Shown here: positions 1-6,218 of the stretch, one piece after another
Position numbering within the stretch: the stretch's first letter is position 1
Layout: each line of letters begins with the position of its first letter
Assembly: GCA_022793355.1 (NCBI GenBank)
Contig: JAAWCR010000170.1
Span: 1 to 8,560, forward strand
DNA length: 8,560 nucleotides
Direction: 5' to 3'
Source of the DNA: Lawsonibacter sp.
GTDB lineage: Bacteria > Bacillota > Clostridia > Oscillospirales > Oscillospiraceae
The notes under the pieces: generated by a model
What the model saw: the letters and a program-made list of their open reading frames with translations, nothing else
Database searches by the model: none
What the model was told of the DNA's origin: nothing
Made by a program: the position numbers and the translations under genes

Positions 1-692
1 AAAATGCGTCAAAACTCTATAAATCGGAAGATAAGCGGGATAAACGTAAGCATTATGCGGTGCGGGAGCTGAACTTGACTGTGGAGCAGGGAGAATTTGT
101 GTTCCTCATCGGCAGCAGCGGCGCGGGAAAGAGCACCATGCTGAAGCTCATTGGCGGCGAGCTGGCCGCTGACGAGGGCGCCGTCTATGTGGATGGCGTC
201 AACATTGCCCGGTTCTTCGGTCCCTGGCGTACCCGGCTGGCCCGGACCTTTGGAATCGTAAGCCAGCAAACCATGCTGATTCGCAAGCGGACCATTATGG
301 AGAACCTGATGGTTGCGGGCAGGGCCAGCGGCTTGCAACGCAAGGCAAAGGCCGCAGCGGAAAAAGCTCTGGGGCTGGTGGGATTGCCTGACGTGGGAGA
401 CTGCTACCCCGCCCAGCTCTCCATCGGCGAGGTGCGCCGGGTAGAGCTGGCCCGGGCCATGATCAGCAGCCCGCCGATCCTGCTGCTGGATGAGCTGACG
501 GCCAACCTGGACGATGACAACATCTGGGATATGATGCATCTGCTTAACGAGCTGAACAGCCGGGGCACTACCATCATCATGGCAACCCATGCCAGCCAGT
601 ATGTAAACATTATGCGGCGGCGGGTGGTAACCCTGGTGGACGGCAAACTGGCCGGAGATGTAAAAAACGGCCGGTATGGCGATATTGTTTAG
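1..692 (+). CDS. FtsE-like ABC transporter ATP-binding protein (5' partial)
   Basis: Cytoplasmic ATPase subunit of the ABC superfamily, closest in length and pattern to FtsE, the ATPase that works with membrane protein FtsX to control peptidoglycan hydrolases at division. The frame is open from the window edge. A GTG at 60 would cut off conserved N-terminal sequence (NASKLY... before the first strand), so the true start lies just upstream; 229 residues are visible against about 220-230 for FtsE. Numbering from the first visible codon: Walker A GSSGAGKST 37-45, Q-loop Gln 88, signature LSIGE 139-143, Walker B with Asp163-Glu164, D-loop NLD, switch His 196. Two departures from FtsE are visible: the signature has Ile where Gly is usual (LSGGE), and DEPT after Walker B reads DELT. 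No ftsX follows; the next gene is a chemoreceptor. ABC ATPase is certain; FtsE function is an inference, and a partner permease could lie upstream. Confidence 0.85.
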   Translation, partial: NASKLYKSEDKRDKRKHYAVRELNLTVEQGEFVFLIGSSGAGKSTMLKLIGGELAADEGAVYVDGVNIARFFGPWRTRLARTFGIVSQQTMLIRKRTIMENLMVAGRASGLQRKAKAAAEKALGLVGLPDVGDCYPAQLSIGEVRRVELARAMISSPPILLLDELTANLDDDNIWDMMHLLNELNSRGTTIIMATHASQYVNIMRRRVVTLVDGKLAGDVKNGRYGDIV

Positions 693-731
693 TACATAAA
701 AAATGTTATCGGAAAACGGAGGAGTGGGATT

Positions 732-794
732 ATGAACGTTGCCGGCGGAACGGTCCGCAGAGCCAACCAGCGTGGCCACCCAGCGCCCGGCTAG
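732..794 (+). CDS. Possible 20-residue leader ORF
   Basis: An ATG with a textbook Shine-Dalgarno (GGAGGAG at 718-724, 7 bases before the ATG) opens a 20-codon frame ending in TAG at 792-794, in the leader between the FtsE-like gene and the chemoreceptor. The predicted peptide is MNVAGGTVRRANQRGHPAPG, basic and without a membrane segment; I recognise no family. It could be a leader peptide, a chance ORF inside a structured 5' leader, or a decayed gene. The initiation site is the only real evidence, so this is a weak call. Confidence 0.25.
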   Translation: MNVAGGTVRRANQRGHPAPG

Positions 795-873
795 GGGTAT
801 GGGAAATCAATAACGAAGTTGGTCCAAGGCTGTCATAAAACGGCTGCGGGAAATAACAGAAGGAGAACTACAT

Positions 874-2676
874 ATGAATTTCAAGAACATGTCAATCAGG
901 AAAAGCCTGATCCTAGGATTTGGCATTACCATTCTCGTCTCTGTCATCATTATTGTTACCTCTTTGGTCATGATGTCTTCGCAGAAGAGCGCTTATAAGG
1001 ATATCCTTGACGGATATGTGGCGGCCAACCAGATGGTTAGCGATTGCCGCATTGATTACAACATTGCCGCCCGCAATCTGCGGGACGCGGTGCTCTCCGG
1101 CGATATGTCCGGTCTGGACAATGCCAACAGCAAGATTACAGAGCTGGCCAGCCGCCTCAACGAGCTGAATAAGATTTACCCTGCCAGCAGTGATAAGAGC
1201 CTGCTCACTTCCTTTGTCAACACCGTTGAGGAATGGGAGGTTGAGGCCAAGCGTATCGCTGAAGTTGCCCGCACCAGCCGGGAGGATGCGGTGGAGATGA
1301 TTATTTCCAGCTGTTCCCCCAAGCTGGTGGCTGCCGCCACCGCCGGGGACAAACTGGCGGATAGTTTGCAGGCGGATCAGGATAAGATTATTGATAAACA
1401 GAACACAAGCTCCACCATCGGGATTGCGGTAATCATTGCCGTGATGGTAGTCGCCACCTTCGTGGTGCTGCTGATGGCGACCAAGATCATCCGCAGCATC
1501 GTGGAGCCCAGCAACCAGGTCCGGAACGCCCTGGTGGGCTTCAGCCAGGGCAATCTGGCTGTGCCCGTGGACTATGTGGGCAAGAATGAACTGGGCGATA
1601 TGTGCGATGCCCTGCGCACCAGCCAGCATGTGCTCGGTGAGTGTATCAGCGACACCTGCCGTCTGCTGGAGGAAATGGGCACCGGCAATTACGACGTGCG
1701 CACCAAGGACGAGAAGATCTATGTGGGCGCGCTGAGCAAGATTCTGGAGTCCGTGCGGGTCATCAACAGCAGCATGAGCGACGACCTGGCCCAGATCAGC
1801 CAAAGCTCCGACCAGGTGGCCGCCGGCTCCGACCAGGTGTCCAACAGTGCACAGGCCCTGGCGCAGGGCGCAACCGAGCAGGCCAGCTCGGTTGAGGAGC
1901 TGTCCGCCACCATCACCGACATCTCCGAGAACGCCAAAAAGACCGCCGCTGCTGCCAGCGAGGCCGGCAAGTCCGTCCATGAGGCCAGCAGCCAGGTGGC
2001 GACCAGTGTGGAGTATGTCAAGCAGCTGAACATCGCGATGGACAACATCTCCAGCTCCTCCCAGGAGATTGGCAAGATTATTGCCACAATTGAGAATATT
2101 GCTTTCCAGACCAACATTCTGGCCCTGAACGCCGCCGTAGAGGCCGCCCGTGCGGGCTCCGCCGGCAAGGGCTTCGCCGTGGTGGCCGACGAGGTGCGCA
2201 ATCTGGCGACCAAGTCCGATGAGGCCGCCAAGGCCACCAAGGACCTGATCGACGGTTCCATCAACGCCGTCCACGAGGGCACAGAGGCCGTGGGCAAGGT
2301 TACCGATTCCCTGCAGCGCACCAACGAGCTGACCTCCGGCGTGACCGCCATGATGGAGACCGTGGTGAAGGCCGTGGAGAACCAGACCACCGCCATCGTG
2401 CAGGTAACGGAGGGAATCGACCAGATCTCCGCCGTGGTGCAGACCAACTCCGCCACCAGCGAGGAGTCCGCCGCCGCCAGTGAGGAGCTGTCCAGCCAGG
2501 CCAGCCTGATGAAGGAGCTGCTGTCTCGTTTCAAGCTGCGTCAGGACTACATTGGCAGGTCCCAGCCCACGTATAGTTCCGCTCCTTCCGCCCCTTCCGC
2601 TTCCAGCTGGGAGAGCGATGACGATGCCGGATATGCGGGTTTCGGCTCCAGTCCCTTCGGAGGCAGCAAGTATTAA
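874..2676 (+). CDS. Methyl-accepting chemotaxis protein
   Basis: Transmembrane chemoreceptor that passes ligand signals to the CheA/CheW kinase complex. The ATG follows AAGGAG (860-865) by 8 bases. Domains in order over 600 residues: short basic N-terminus; membrane helix 12-34; helical extracytoplasmic sensor about 35-178, of four-helix-bundle type by pattern; second membrane helix about 181-203; HAMP about 203-257; a second HAMP-like stretch about 258-305 (LLEEMGTGNYDV); then the long signalling coiled coil 305-555, with the conserved hairpin tip at 406-428 (IENIAFQTNILALNAAVEA followed by ARAG). The Ala/Glu/Gln-rich faces around 325-345 and 525-545 are candidate methylation regions. The Ser/Pro/Gly-rich tail 560-600 ends in FGGSKY and lacks the CheR/CheB-tethering NWETF-type pentapeptide. 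The ligand cannot be read from the sequence. It appears monocistronic, ending in a stem-loop; I found no good sigma-28 promoter upstream. Confidence 0.96.
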   Translation: MNFKNMSIRKSLILGFGITILVSVIIIVTSLVMMSSQKSAYKDILDGYVAANQMVSDCRIDYNIAARNLRDAVLSGDMSGLDNANSKITELASRLNELNKIYPASSDKSLLTSFVNTVEEWEVEAKRIAEVARTSREDAVEMIISSCSPKLVAAATAGDKLADSLQADQDKIIDKQNTSSTIGIAVIIAVMVVATFVVLLMATKIIRSIVEPSNQVRNALVGFSQGNLAVPVDYVGKNELGDMCDALRTSQHVLGECISDTCRLLEEMGTGNYDVRTKDEKIYVGALSKILESVRVINSSMSDDLAQISQSSDQVAAGSDQVSNSAQALAQGATEQASSVEELSATITDISENAKKTAAAASEAGKSVHEASSQVATSVEYVKQLNIAMDNISSSSQEIGKIIATIENIAFQTNILALNAAVEAARAGSAGKGFAVVADEVRNLATKSDEAAKATKDLIDGSINAVHEGTEAVGKVTDSLQRTNELTSGVTAMMETVVKAVENQTTAIVQVTEGIDQISAVVQTNSATSEESAAASEELSSQASLMKELLSRFKLRQDYIGRSQPTYSSAPSAPSASSWESDDDAGYAGFGSSPFGGSKY

Positions 2677-2692
2677 GCGGAAGCCCGGCGCT

Positions 2693-2707
2693 CTTTACAG
2701 TGTAAAG
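2693..2707. repeat. 15-bp palindrome CTTTACA-G-TGTAAAG
   Basis: Two perfect 7-base inverted arms surround a single G, 17 bases past the chemoreceptor stop codon and just before the terminator stem-loop. The one-base centre is too small for an RNA hairpin loop using the full stem, so a protein-binding dyad is as plausible as RNA structure. It lies about 80 bases upstream of the FtsA-like start and could be an operator for that operon, but no regulator is visible. Confidence 0.4.
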
Positions 2708-2709
2708 GA

Positions 2710-2741
2710 AATATGGCGTCCCGTTTTCGGGACGCCATATT
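2710..2741 (+). terminator. Stem-loop terminator after the chemoreceptor gene
   Basis: A perfect 14-bp inverted repeat (AATATGGCGTCCCG / CGGGACGCCATATT) with a TTTT loop stands 33 bases after the chemoreceptor stop. The stem is long and strong, but the following bases (TCTCCGTTTG) form only a poor U-tract, so termination may be incomplete or the hairpin may mainly protect the 3' end of the message. Its position between two functionally distinct transcription units supports a terminator role. Confidence 0.7.
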
Positions 2742-2784
2742 CTCCGTTTGACGAAACAGACTATGGGGAAGAGGTGGAGTTTAG

Positions 2785-4869
2785 ATGGCAAAGAGAAAGC
2801 CCCAGGACAGCGGCACCATATTTGCGCTGGACATCGGCACCCGGAGCATCATCGGTGTGGTGGGCCGGGTGGTGGACGAGCGCTTTCAGGTGCTGGCGAT
2901 TGAGAAGGAGGAGCACGGAAAGCGGGCCATGCTGGACGGCCAGATCGAGGATATTGTTCAGGTAGCCAAAGTGGCCCGCCGGGTGACCGACCGGCTGGAG
3001 GAGCGGCTGGACTGCTCTCTGGAGCGGGTGTGCGTGGCGGCTGCCGGCCGCGCCCTGCGCACCGAGCATGGCAGCTACTCCATGGAGTACCCGGAGGTAA
3101 CCCGAGTGACCAACGACGCCATCAGCCGGCTAGAGAGCGGCGCCGTCTCCGACGCCGAGAGCCACATTGGCCAGGACCAGGACGGCCAGCGCCGGTTCTA
3201 CCTGGTGGGCTATACAGTGGCCGGCTACCGGCTGGACCACTACCCCATGACCACCCTGCGCAATCACAATGGGCAGCTGCTGGAGGCCGACGTGGTCGCC
3301 ACCTTTCTCCCCGGCGAGGTGGTGGAGAGCCTCTACGCCGTGGTGGAGGCCTCCGGGCTGGAGGTGGCAAGCCTGACCCTGGAGCCAATCGCCGCTCTGA
3401 ACGCGGCCATTCCCGCCGACCTGCGTCTGCTCAACCTGGTGTTGGCTGACATCGGCGCGGGTACCTCGGACATCGCGGTTTGCCGGGACGGCACCGTGGT
3501 GGGCTACACTATGGCTACCATCGCCGGAGACGAGGTTACGGAGGAGCTGATGCGCCTCTACCTGGTCCCCTTTGCCACGGCGGAGCGGATGAAAACCCAG
3601 ATGGACGCGCCCGCTGTCGTCTACCGGGACGTACTGGGCCTGGAGCAGTCCGTTTCTGGCGGCGAGGTGCGTCAAGCCGTTCAGAAGCCGGCCCGGCTGC
3701 TGGCCCAGGAGATTGCCCAGCGGGTGAGCTCCCTCAATGGCGGCGCGCCCTCGGCGATTTTTCTGGCTGGTGGCGGCAGTAAGCTGGAGGGGCTTCGGGA
3801 GCTGGTGGCCGAGGCGCTGGATATGGACGAGAACCGGGTGGCCCTGGCGGGGAATAACTACGATATCACCGCCTTCTCGGAGGAGTACGACCTGAACGAT
3901 CCGGAACTGGCCACCCCCCTGGGCATCGCTGTGTCAGCGGGCCTGGGCCTGATCAGCGACAGCTACCGCATTCTGCTCAACGGCCAGCCCGCTAAGCTTT
4001 TCCGCAGCGGTTCGCTGACGGTGCTGGAGCTGCTGATGATGAACGGCTACACCTCCGCCGATTTGCTGGGCCGCACCGGGAAGAGCTTGAGCGTCACTGT
4101 GGATGGGCAGCGGATGACCTTCCGGGGTCAGCCCGCGACCCCCTGTTCCCTGCGCCTGAATGGGCAGGAGACGGCCCCTTCCGCCCTGGTCTATGCCGGG
4201 GACAGCATCGAATTTACTCCGGCAGTGCCCGGGCTGTCCGCCCAGCGGACCTTGAAGGATCTGTTGGGAGTGGATTTTGCCAAGGGGGTTAGCGTCAACG
4301 GGCGTTGGGCCGACTTGGACACCCCCCTGAACACCGGCGACCGGATCAGTACCGCTGACCAGCCCGTCCGCCGTCCCCCGCCTCCGCCGCTTCAGGAGCA
4401 GCCAAAGGAGGCTGTGCCGGAGCCCCGGATGCCCCGGCGGGTAGAGGCAATCCGAACGGCGGAGGGACCGGAACGGCGGCCGCCGCTCCAGCGACCGGAG
4501 GCGATCCGCAGGATCGAGGAGCACCAGGAGACGGATCCAAAGCCGGCTGAGACGCCCGCACCTCCGCCGGCCCCTGCGGAGGTGGAGAGACGCCCCACTC
4601 CGGAACCCATTCCTTCCAGCACCTCCCAAAAATCCCCGGTCTCCGCGCAGGGCAAGTCCATCCAGGTGATGTTGAATGGACAGTCCCTGATTCTGCCTGG
4701 CAAAGAGGATGGAGTCCCCTACTATGTCATGGATCTGCTGGAGCACTCTGGTATTGATTTTGATAATCTGGACCGAGGTGTGGAGCTGCAAGTCAACGGG
4801 AGCAACTGCTCCTTCACTCAGGAGCTGAAAGCCCGGGATGACGTTGTCATCCGTTATCTGGAAAAGTAA
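2785..4869 (+). CDS. FtsA/PilM-type actin-fold ATPase with beta-grasp-like C-terminal modules
   Basis: Cytoplasmic actin-superfamily protein of the FtsA/PilM branch, which act as membrane-associated scaffolds for division or pilus assembly. The start is fixed: TAG directly precedes the ATG, with purine-rich GAGGTGGAG at 2771-2779. Nucleotide-binding motifs: phosphate-1 ALDIGTRSI 14-22, phosphate-2 ADIGAGTSDI 221-230, adenosine motif FLAGGGSKLEGL 326-337; residues 90-175 fit the SHS2/1C subdomain of FtsA. At 694 residues it is far longer than the roughly 420 of FtsA. Residues 395-525 and 624-694 hold three repeats, each begun by LNGQ (398, 458, 630) and containing an LxxLL...G...V-NG...GD pattern like ThiS/MoaD beta-grasp domains; a proline- and charge-rich linker (527-620) separates the last. 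The C-terminus lacks FtsA's amphipathic membrane helix. It is the first gene of an operon with a membrane protein 15 bases downstream, a likely anchor. Actin-like ATPase is firm; the exact process is unknown. Confidence 0.85.
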   Translation: MAKRKPQDSGTIFALDIGTRSIIGVVGRVVDERFQVLAIEKEEHGKRAMLDGQIEDIVQVAKVARRVTDRLEERLDCSLERVCVAAAGRALRTEHGSYSMEYPEVTRVTNDAISRLESGAVSDAESHIGQDQDGQRRFYLVGYTVAGYRLDHYPMTTLRNHNGQLLEADVVATFLPGEVVESLYAVVEASGLEVASLTLEPIAALNAAIPADLRLLNLVLADIGAGTSDIAVCRDGTVVGYTMATIAGDEVTEELMRLYLVPFATAERMKTQMDAPAVVYRDVLGLEQSVSGGEVRQAVQKPARLLAQEIAQRVSSLNGGAPSAIFLAGGGSKLEGLRELVAEALDMDENRVALAGNNYDITAFSEEYDLNDPELATPLGIAVSAGLGLISDSYRILLNGQPAKLFRSGSLTVLELLMMNGYTSADLLGRTGKSLSVTVDGQRMTFRGQPATPCSLRLNGQETAPSALVYAGDSIEFTPAVPGLSAQRTLKDLLGVDFAKGVSVNGRWADLDTPLNTGDRISTADQPVRRPPPPPLQEQPKEAVPEPRMPRRVEAIRTAEGPERRPPLQRPEAIRRIEEHQETDPKPAETPAPPPAPAEVERRPTPEPIPSSTSQKSPVSAQGKSIQVMLNGQSLILPGKEDGVPYYVMDLLEHSGIDFDNLDRGVELQVNGSNCSFTQELKARDDVVIRYLEK

Positions 4870-4884
4870 TGGAGTGAGTATACT

Positions 4885-5808
4885 TTGAAAAAAAAGGTAA
4901 AAAAGAAAAAGGACGAACCGGTTGAAAATGCCGAAAGCACAGGCGGCGGGAAAAAGAAAAAGGGCAAAAAGAAGCTCCTTTTAATCCCTGTCCTTCTGTT
5001 ACTGGTGGCCGCGATTGCCGCCGCTGCCGTGCTGTTTGTTTTGCCCCACTTCGGTATTAATCTGCTGGGCGGCGGCAGTGAGGAGCCGTCCGGACCGGTA
5101 GAAGAGAAAATTCCCAAGAAGGGCATTGAGACCTACGCCGTAGGCGAGGATACTGCCGTTGCCCTGGACACCATTCTGGAGGAAGGGGAAGGGGAGCTGC
5201 TGGCGCTGCGTTCCCCCCCGGGGAAGGCGGACGACGGAGTGGAGAGCCGCTATACCTACATCTACGAGCTCAACGGCGCGGCGGCCATAGTGGACCGCTA
5301 CCTGGACCTGATGATGAGCGGCGAGGAGCCCTTCAGCCTGGTGGATGAGAGCTACCTCATTCTGGAGGAGCGGCCAGAGCTGGAGGACGCCGAGGGCGCG
5401 CTGATTCTGGCCCGGAACTCCGTGGTGGAGGGCCATGTATTCCAGCTGGTGATCGGCTGGTCGGAGGCCAGCGCCAACCTGGCGGTTCGGGTCTCGGCCC
5501 CGGAGGGGGCGCTGCACAAGCCCGTGAAGGTGGAGCCGCCGAAGCCCGCCAGCGTCGGCGAACAGATGGCGACGATTCAGAGCATGTCCCCCGCGGAACT
5601 GGCCCTGCCCGGAAGCTCCATGTCCGAGTATGACATTTATCCCATTGAGGGCTTTGTCAAGATTGATGGGATGGACTGCCGCCGTTTCCACATCTATGAG
5701 GCCGGAGACAGCTATTCCCTGGCGGGCATCATTTTCCTTAGCGGCGACCAGCAGCATGTATACCGCATGGACCCGGACGACAACACCATCATCACCGAGC
5801 TGAAGTAG
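4885..5808 (+). CDS. Bitopic membrane protein of unknown function, lysine-rich cytoplasmic tail
   Basis: I do not recognise a family. The start is TTG, after GGAG at 4871-4874: a stop lies 18 bases upstream in frame, and no ATG or GTG occurs before the membrane helix. The 307 residues show a very basic N-terminus (14 lysines in the first 30), one hydrophobic helix at about 31-53 (LLLIPVLLLLVAAIAAAAVL), a Gly/Ser/Pro/Glu-rich spacer to about 78, and an acidic extracytoplasmic domain to the end. By the positive-inside rule the lysine tail is cytoplasmic. There is no signal-peptidase or lipobox cysteine motif; the only cysteine is at 265. The C-terminal part (about 255-307) looks like beta strands. 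The 15-base gap to the FtsA-like gene implies co-transcription, so a role as its membrane anchor or periplasm-facing partner, as PilN is for PilM, is an inference from context only. Confidence 0.8.
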   Translation: MKKKVKKKKDEPVENAESTGGGKKKKGKKKLLLIPVLLLLVAAIAAAAVLFVLPHFGINLLGGGSEEPSGPVEEKIPKKGIETYAVGEDTAVALDTILEEGEGELLALRSPPGKADDGVESRYTYIYELNGAAAIVDRYLDLMMSGEEPFSLVDESYLILEERPELEDAEGALILARNSVVEGHVFQLVIGWSEASANLAVRVSAPEGALHKPVKVEPPKPASVGEQMATIQSMSPAELALPGSSMSEYDIYPIEGFVKIDGMDCRRFHIYEAGDSYSLAGIIFLSGDQQHVYRMDPDDNTIITELK

Positions 5809-5828
5809 GCAAAAATCTGCCGGATACT

Positions 5829-5855
5829 TAAGAAACCGGCGGCAACTGCCGATAG
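5829..5855 (+). promoter_or_regulatory. Sigma-28 (SigD/FliA)-type promoter
   Basis: TAAG at 5829-5832, exactly 15 bases, then GCCGATAG at 5848-5855. The flagellar sigma-28 consensus is TAAA-N15-GCCGATAA (GCCGATAT in Bacillus), so 11 of 12 positions match with ideal spacing. Transcription would start near 5862, giving a leader of about 40 bases to the ATG at 5903. The downstream small gene resembles a motility protein, which fits flagellar-class control. Confidence 0.75.
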
Positions 5856-5887
5856 GTTAGATGGAGCGAGATCGAATTCAATCGGAA

Positions 5888-5896
5888 GGGAGGGGG
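5888..5896 (+). promoter_or_regulatory. Strong ribosome binding site that sets the YjfB-like start
   Basis: GGGAGGGGG lies 6 bases before the ATG at 5903. The alternative in-frame ATG at 5861 has no such site and sits at the predicted sigma-28 transcription start, so the shorter protein is preferred. Confidence 0.7.
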
Positions 5897-5902
5897 ACAC
5901 GT

Positions 5903-6058
5903 ATGGGTGGTATCAGCGCAGCGCAGTTTCAGACCAACTACGCCTATGCCTTGATGAAAATGTCGATGGAGGACGCCGAGGCCCAGGCGCAGGAGATGAT
6001 TGAGATGCTGTCCGATGTGCCCGCGCCCGCTCAGTATGGTTTTGACACCTGGGCATGA
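5903..6058 (+). CDS. Small YjfB-like putative motility protein
   Basis: A 51-residue soluble protein with start MGGISAAQFQ, a central amphipathic helix (about residues 8-37, rich in Ala, Met, Glu and Gln) and a short tail with proline pairs ending in GFDTWA. The helix with an A-L-M-K...M-E-D-A-E...M-I-E-M-L pattern followed by a Pro-rich segment resembles the YjfB family of putative motility proteins, which are about 60 residues long and of unknown biochemical role. I recognise this from pattern, not a search. Its own sigma-28-type promoter 48 bases upstream and a strong terminator downstream support a real, highly expressed gene of the flagellar regulon. It follows the lysine-rich membrane protein by 94 bases with no intervening terminator, so read-through from that operon is also possible. 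No cysteine, signal peptide or membrane segment is present. Confidence 0.65.
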   Translation: MGGISAAQFQTNYAYALMKMSMEDAEAQAQEMIEMLSDVPAPAQYGFDTWA

Positions 6059-6085
6059 CACTTCGGCGGATCGTTCCAATACCAA

Positions 6086-6130
6086 AAAGCGGCGTGAGAG
6101 CAATCTCTCACGCCGCTTTCACATTTTTTT
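6086..6130 (+). terminator. Strong intrinsic terminator after the YjfB-like gene
   Basis: A perfect 15-bp stem (AAAGCGGCGTGAGAG / CTCTCACGCCGCTTT) with a CAAT loop is followed, after CACA, by seven T at 6124-6130. It begins 27 bases after the small gene's stop. Five A precede the GC-rich stem, so it could also work on the minus strand. It insulates the copper unit from upstream transcription. Confidence 0.92.
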
Positions 6131-6188
6131 GCGCCGCAGAGCGGAAAAAATTGAATTGCTCCCGGTTGTTTGGACGGAAAACTTTTGC

Positions 6189-6217
6189 TTGACAAAGGAG
6201 GGAAAAAGAATTATGAT
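6189..6217 (+). promoter_or_regulatory. Sigma-A promoter of copA
   Basis: TTGACA (6189-6194), a 17-base spacer, then TATGAT (6212-6217): a perfect -35 and a 5-of-6 -10. Transcription would start near 6224, inside the palindromic operator, leaving a leader of about 53 bases before the copA ATG. A promoter this strong normally requires repression, which fits the overlapping operator. Confidence 0.85.
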
Positions 6218-6218
6218 G

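Noticed and set aside
9..779. Long minus-strand open frame opposite the FtsE-like gene.
   Set aside because: It is an antisense shadow of a clear ABC ATPase in GC-rich DNA; its translation shows no recognisable motif and is His/Gln/Gly-rich as expected from reverse-complemented codons.
811..836. TAAC-N14-GCTGTCAT upstream of the chemoreceptor as a sigma-28 promoter.
   Set aside because: Only 5 of 8 positions of the -10 match and the spacing is one base short, far weaker than the site at 5829-5855.
913..2274. A 453-codon minus-strand open frame opposite the chemoreceptor gene.
   Set aside because: The plus strand encodes a textbook chemoreceptor throughout; the antisense product is low-complexity Gly/His/Leu with no domain and no ribosome site I can support.
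2608..2625. SSWESDD in the chemoreceptor tail as a CheR-tethering motif.
   Set aside because: The tethering pentapeptide is NWETF-like and lies at the extreme C-terminus; this one is internal, by 20 residues, and lacks the aromatic last position.
2748..2753. TTGACG as a possible -35 box for the FtsA-like operon.
   Set aside because: No acceptable -10 hexamer lies 16-18 bases downstream; that stretch is the purine-rich ribosome binding region.
5053..5072. INLL in the lysine-rich membrane protein, recalling the INLLP motif of PilN.
   Set aside because: In PilN the motif is at the cytoplasmic N-terminus; here it lies just after the membrane helix on the outer side and lacks the following residues, so it is probably chance.
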